Virus record (IMG/VR): IMGVR_UViG_3300017740_000088
Span: 1-22,910 of that record
DNA from: a virus
Reading direction: 5' to 3' (one strand)
DNA length: 22,910 nt
Both the position numbers and the translations under genes were made by a program. Below the pieces are notes generated by a model. It saw only the letters and a list, made by a program, of their open reading frames with translations. It was not told where the DNA came from and did no database searches. Positions 19,707-22,910 of the stretch are shown one piece after another. Each line of letters starts with the position of its first letter. Within the stretch, counting starts at the first letter, position 1.

Positions 19707-21189
19707 CATCCTCACCATCTTCATCAAATGGCACACCAGTTTGAGCATTAAACTTAGTTCCATAAGGTTCATAAGCTAAATCAATTCCCATTTTAGCAGC
19801 TAAACCAGCTTGTGCGTCTAATTCTGAGAAATGTTGACTTAATTCTTTACCGCTTTGATTTAAAACATCCTGTATTGTAGATAGTCCATTTGTTAAGTTA
19901 AGCTGATTAGCTTGTGCTTCTTTTAATGGATCAACAGAATGATAACCTCTAGCAGAAAATTCTATTGGATTAGCCCACTTTTCATAACGAGTCATGGGTA
20001 AAGGTAAAGTACCTGATATAATAGCCATTTCTAACCATTTTTTATAAACTGGTTTACAGAAATGCTCTATAATAAAAGATTGAGAGTGTTTATAGCTGTC
20101 TCTCTCGTCCAATAGGCCTACTCTAGCACTACTATAACTAGTCTGCGTCAAGTCATTGGAAAGTGACGCATAAGAGACTCCTAGTCCACTAGCTATTGTT
20201 CTAAGCATTGCTTTATCAAATTCACCTACACCAGTATTAGGATGATTCCAATTAGCAAATTCAATATCAGTACCTTGTGGTAAAATATCTATAGTTGCAG
20301 GTTCAAAATTCATTGCCGGCATTGTAGCAGCTTCACCATCTAGATACGCTTCAGTAGTCATTGAATCACCTGCTGGTGTTTTAATAAAAGCCATTTTAGA
20401 TGCGGCAGCTTTACTAGCTACTAGTTCTGATAGTCTAAAATCTTGTAACCATTTGATGGCAGTCATTGTAGATGCTAATTTTTTTGGATAACCTCTAGTT
20501 TGTCCAAATCTATCAGGACTATAAAGGTGTAACATTTCAGAAGCATCAATTCTATCTTCTTTAGATGGATTACTATAGTTTGCTACAACTGTAGAACTAT
20601 AAGGATCACGATTTATCCAATACGCTAATGGTTTTTGAGTGTATTTATCTATTTCTACACCCATTTTAATACATCTACCATTACCTAATTCTTTATTAAG
20701 TGTAGAATCAAGATAATCAGGTTCTAAAAAGCTAAGTTTTAATCCTTCTTTAGTATTTATATAATGACATAATACCTCGCCATCTCTAGCTAAACCTTCT
20801 ACAATCATATTGTAAATATCAGGCATTGTATAAGTGTTACTAACTTCAGGACTTTGACACCATTGATACCAACTTCTTTCAATCAAATCATTATCAAAAT
20901 CATCTAAAGTACCATCATCATTTCTACTATGGACTTGAATTTTAAATCCTTGTCCATTTCCTATAGTACCTTGTTTAATTAATTGAAAGTATCTTTGAAC
21001 AATAGGATTATTTCTAGCTAAGTCTCTACATCTATCTCTTAAAATCTTTAGGTTGTTTTCAAGTTCTGCATCAGGACTAGAGCTAGTTGCTTTCCAATCA
21101 TTAAATAATCTTCCAGCGTTTGCGCCAGTAAAGTTTCTTTTACCAGTTTTTTTATTCTTTTTTCTTCTAAATCTATCTAAAAAAGCCAT
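19696..21189 (-). CDS. Portal protein, lambda gpB type
   Basis: A 497-residue portal protein. Landmarks are the basic N-terminus (MAFLDRFRRKKNKKTGKRNF), LFNDWKATSSSPDAELENNL, LRDRCRDLARNNPIVQRYFQ (50-69), NGQGFKIQ, the WYQWCQSPEVS block, MIVEGLARDGEVLCHYI, LEPDYLDS, SEMLHLYSPDRFGQTRGYPK and SYASLSNDLTQTSYSSARVG near 355, all in the order of the lambda family. Twelve copies form the channel for DNA packaging and head-tail attachment. The length matches the family (about 500). It begins 9 nt after the gpW-like gene and its 3' end overlaps the start of the protease-capsid gene. Confidence 0.95.
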   Translation of the reverse strand: MAFLDRFRRKKNKKTGKRNFTGANAGRLFNDWKATSSSPDAELENNLKILRDRCRDLARNNPIVQRYFQLIKQGTIGNGQGFKIQVHSRNDDGTLDDFDNDLIERSWYQWCQSPEVSNTYTMPDIYNMIVEGLARDGEVLCHYINTKEGLKLSFLEPDYLDSTLNKELGNGRCIKMGVEIDKYTQKPLAYWINRDPYSSTVVANYSNPSKEDRIDASEMLHLYSPDRFGQTRGYPKKLASTMTAIKWLQDFRLSELVASKAAASKMAFIKTPAGDSMTTEAYLDGEAATMPAMNFEPATIDILPQGTDIEFANWNHPNTGVGEFDKAMLRTIASGLGVSYASLSNDLTQTSYSSARVGLLDERDSYKHSQSFIIEHFCKPVYKKWLEMAIISGTLPLPMTRYEKWANPIEFSARGYHSVDPLKEAQANQLNLTNGLSTIQDVLNQSGKELSQHFSELDAQAGLAAKMGIDLAYEPYGTKFNAQTGVPFDEDGEDDAS

Positions 21190-21198
21190 TATATATCC

Positions 21199-21792
21199 TT
21201 AAAATCCTGAATTACCGGTAAAATTAGCTCTAATAATTTGTCCAGTTTCCAGTCCTTGCTTGGCTCTGTTTTGACGTAATTCAGCTATAACTATACGTTC
21301 ATACTCATGTTTAGTCTCTATTAACTCTAAAGGTGTTAATTTTGTAATACTTCTACCGGCTACAGAATAAGATGAAGCGTCATCAACAAAACGTCCTTCT
21401 AATAGTGCCTTTATAGCTTCTAATACTTTTTGAGCGTGGGTTCTTAAATCTTTACCAGTTGACTGGAGATTAAAGTCAGGCAGTATTTCTAATTGCCCTT
21501 GATAGACTATAAATCTATCATTTCCACTTGTTACAAAACCTTGACCTTGATAAATAGCTGGAGCTATATCATCCGTACTTGTAGCTAAGTGATTTACCCT
21601 AAAAGTACCATTGTTATTGGTAGCTGTTACGTCAAAACTATATTTTCCATCAGACGATCTAAAAAAATACTTTAAAGTCCAAGTTGCTGGTGGGAAATTA
21701 GATAAATTACGTTCCCATCTCCAAGTTGTACCGGCATAAACTAAAGTAGGCTCTACAGGTAAATATTCTACACCTAAATCTGAAACACTCAT
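21199..21792 (-). CDS. gpW-like head-tail connector with N-terminal beta domain
   Basis: A 197-residue protein. The C-terminal part (about 115-180) AQKVLEAIKALLEGRFVDDA, YSVAGRSITKLTPLELIETK, HEYERIVIAEL resembles lambda gpW (helix, 'v...gr.it.....eL' hairpin, helix), which sits between terminase and portal as this does. The N-terminal ~110 residues form a predicted beta sandwich (YAGTTWRWERNLSNFPPATW, TLKYFFRSSDGKYSFDV) found fused to gpW-like domains in other phages. It should help complete the head and join it to the tail. The ATG overlaps the stop of the preceding gene (ATGA). Confidence 0.65.
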   Translation of the reverse strand: MSVSDLGVEYLPVEPTLVYAGTTWRWERNLSNFPPATWTLKYFFRSSDGKYSFDVTATNNNGTFRVNHLATSTDDIAPAIYQGQGFVTSGNDRFIVYQGQLEILPDFNLQSTGKDLRTHAQKVLEAIKALLEGRFVDDASSYSVAGRSITKLTPLELIETKHEYERIVIAELRQNRAKQGLETGQIIRANFTGNSGF

Positions 21793-22094
21793 CTCGGTTG
21801 TACTCCTATAGAAAATAACCTAACCATAGTTCTACCTTGATCGGTTACAATAGTATTTTTTAAATCATAATAGTACGCATCACGTCCACCTGAAATAAAA
21901 ACACTTGTTGATGTATTACTAATACTACTAGAAACAATAGTAATATCTGTACTAGATGCTGTCCACGTTGAAGTGTTGATAGTTTCTGTACTAGATATTA
22001 ATGCACTCCAATCTATAGAGTAGTCTAAAGTTGCACCAGCACTTTTGATAGCGTCAACACTTTGTAGAGCAACATTATATGGTGATTTAACCAT
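21789..22094 (-). CDS. Virion adaptor-like structural protein (101 aa)
   Basis: A 101-residue protein with a pattern common in siphovirus virion genes: LDYSIDWSALISSTETINTS (24-43), TWTASSTDITIVSSSIS, FISGGRDAYYYDLKNTIVTD and GRTMVRLFSIGV. It should be a beta sandwich ('fibre-tail adaptor' type). AAGGAGC lies 6 nt upstream of the ATG. It is followed directly by the gpW-like gene and preceded by another small beta protein, suggesting head or adaptor decoration. The exact role is unproven. Confidence 0.6.
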   Translation of the reverse strand: MVKSPYNVALQSVDAIKSAGATLDYSIDWSALISSTETINTSTWTASSTDITIVSSSISNTSTSVFISGGRDAYYYDLKNTIVTDQGRTMVRLFSIGVQPR

Positions 22095-22117
22095 TTTAAG
22101 CTCCTTTTATTAAAGTG

Positions 22118-22540
22118 TTATGAAATAGTTGCTATTCCGCTTGCAGATGGCGTCACTTGAAACGTGCTATTGCTGCTTGAAACACTACCACCACCAGTAT
22201 CTAGGTCAACATACGCTAATAAAGCATTAGATGCTGTTGAACTAAATAATACTAAATATTTAGCGGTAATTGTTACGCTGCTACCAAATGAAATATCAGC
22301 TGCATCAAATGTCACCGTGCCACCTGATTCTGTGAGAGTTACAGAAGCAAGAGTCTGACGGCTATAGTCGCTATCTGTTACTTCATTCGTAATATCAGTA
22401 AGGTTGCTTTGAGTAGCTACATTAGGTGTGTAACTTGATGTAGTCATTAGTGCAATAAATGTATCGCCATCTAGGTCGATTGCGTTGTCGGCAATTTTTA
22501 ACTTGCCTGAGTTGTAAAATGTAAATGATCCAGCTGCCAT
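22118..22540 (-). CDS. Beta-rich virion structural protein (140 aa)
   Basis: A 140-residue Ser/Thr/Asp-rich protein: AAGSFTFYNSGKLKIADNAI, LDGDTFIALMTTSSYTPNVA (23-42), then DSDYSRQTLASVTLTESGGT and ITAKYLVLFSSTASNALLAY. The 'idl..d...valm...y.p' opening and 'y.vly......LL.yvd.g' ending match a family of phage structural proteins found beside adaptor and fibre genes. No enzymatic motif. GGAG lies upstream of the ATG. Likely a surface or fibre component. Confidence 0.6.
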   Translation of the reverse strand: MAAGSFTFYNSGKLKIADNAIDLDGDTFIALMTTSSYTPNVATQSNLTDITNEVTDSDYSRQTLASVTLTESGGTVTFDAADISFGSSVTITAKYLVLFSSTASNALLAYVDLDTGGGSVSSSNSTFQVTPSASGIATIS

Positions 22541-22549
22541 GTTAATCTC

Positions 22550-22910
22550 CTATGCTGCTTTAATTGTGACTTTTGGTGTATTTTTGTATGTTCTGAGAAC
22601 TCTACTATCAGATGCAATTAAAATGCCACCTGCACCACCTGAGTCTGTTGTTGCGGACACTTGTTGTCCAGTTATTGTAAGCGTTCCAAGTCCTGTTGTT
22701 ACGTTTACTGCTATATTAACAGCAACACTTTGTCCTGTTAAAGTTAATGAACCAGTACCAACTACAATATCGTCACCATCTTGTATTGTAACTTGTTGTC
22801 CAGTAATGGTTAAACTACCTGTTTGTGGTTGTATATTTTCATTTTCCACAAATGTAGGTTGTAATCCTGTTATGGTTAAAGCACCTGAACCTAATGATAT
22901 TACATTACCA
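22550..22910 (-). CDS. Tandem-repeat virion protein, N-terminus cut by window edge
   Basis: The frame is open to the right window edge, so the N-terminus lies outside; 119 residues are visible. It consists of repeats of about 22 residues with the motif G(S/A/T)LTITGQQV: GALTITGLQ, GSLTITGQQV, GSLTLTGQSV, GTLTITGQQV, followed by the tail SDSRVLRTYKNTPKVTIKAA. The repeats should fold as short beta arches, as in fibres or surface decorations. A GTG at 22849 is only an internal codon because the repeat pattern continues upstream of it. Confidence 0.6.
   Translation of the reverse strand, partial: GNVISLGSGALTITGLQPTFVENENIQPQTGSLTITGQQVTIQDGDDIVVGTGSLTLTGQSVAVNIAVNVTTGLGTLTITGQQVSATTDSGGAGGILIASDSRVLRTYKNTPKVTIKAA

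Noticed and set aside
22847-22849. GTG as start of the repeat protein
   Set aside because: The same frame stays open and the repeat pattern continues to the window edge, so this is an internal valine codon.
1-22910. CRISPR arrays, tRNA or rRNA genes, insertion sequences
   Set aside because: Reading both strands I saw no regularly spaced repeats, no cloverleaf-like segment with tRNA signature bases and no transposase motif; a covariance-model search was not possible.

Overview
This 22.9-kb, AT-rich window is part of the genome of a tailed double-stranded DNA bacteriophage (or prophage) with a long-tailed, siphovirus-like structural module. The evidence is an almost complete head-to-tail gene set in lambda-like order on the minus strand, read from right to left. 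It runs from repeat-rich and adaptor virion proteins through a gpW-like connector, lambda-type portal, fused prohead protease/HK97-fold capsid, two small paralogs, head-tail joining protein, tail terminator, tail tube, tail chaperones G and GT, tape measure, distal tail protein, a DUF2163-like protein, an NlpC/P60-like tail protein and a J-like tip protein. A GTA-type holin and a cupredoxin domain suggest a phage of an AT-rich, probably marine, alphaproteobacterium; that host guess is inference only. Terminase, DNA polymerase, integrase and a clear endolysin are not in the window.

Region 1-2.53 kb (minus strand): small, tightly packed early-type genes, mostly unknown. They include an MT-A70 adenine methyltransferase, a helix-turn-helix protein resembling DUF6362, a small membrane protein, and several genes linked by stop/start overlaps. 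A stretch at 1139-1311 has three tandem DnaA-box-like sites and two perfect palindromes and may be an origin or control region.

Region 2.59-6.32 kb: a divergent DNA-metabolism cassette. A GHKL-ATPase/metallopeptidase-like protein is read leftwards; an ERF annealing protein, an SSB-like protein ending in DDDIPF, a winged-helix protein and a PD-(D/E)XK-like nuclease are read rightwards. The cassette is flanked by two imperfect 57-bp direct repeats.

Region 6.3-9.4 kb (minus): metallophosphoesterase with an N-terminal HTH, a degenerate SNase-like protein, a small unknown protein, an fn3 tail protein, and a lysis pair (3TM holin and XhlA-like protein). The lysis pair sits exactly between two halves of what looks like one fn3 domain.

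Region 9.4-22.9 kb (minus): the structural operon. Notable features are a type-1-copper cupredoxin domain inside a tail protein, a likely -1 frameshift making the GT chaperone, a capsid ORF with three nested Shine-Dalgarno-preceded starts, a strong hairpin just after the capsid gene, and an independently promoted and terminated small gene (a moron) between tail genes.

A 17-bp palindrome (TTGACA-N5-TGTCAA) overlaps the -35 box of three promoters and a variant lies upstream of a fourth gene, so one regulator probably controls the early genes and the moron together.
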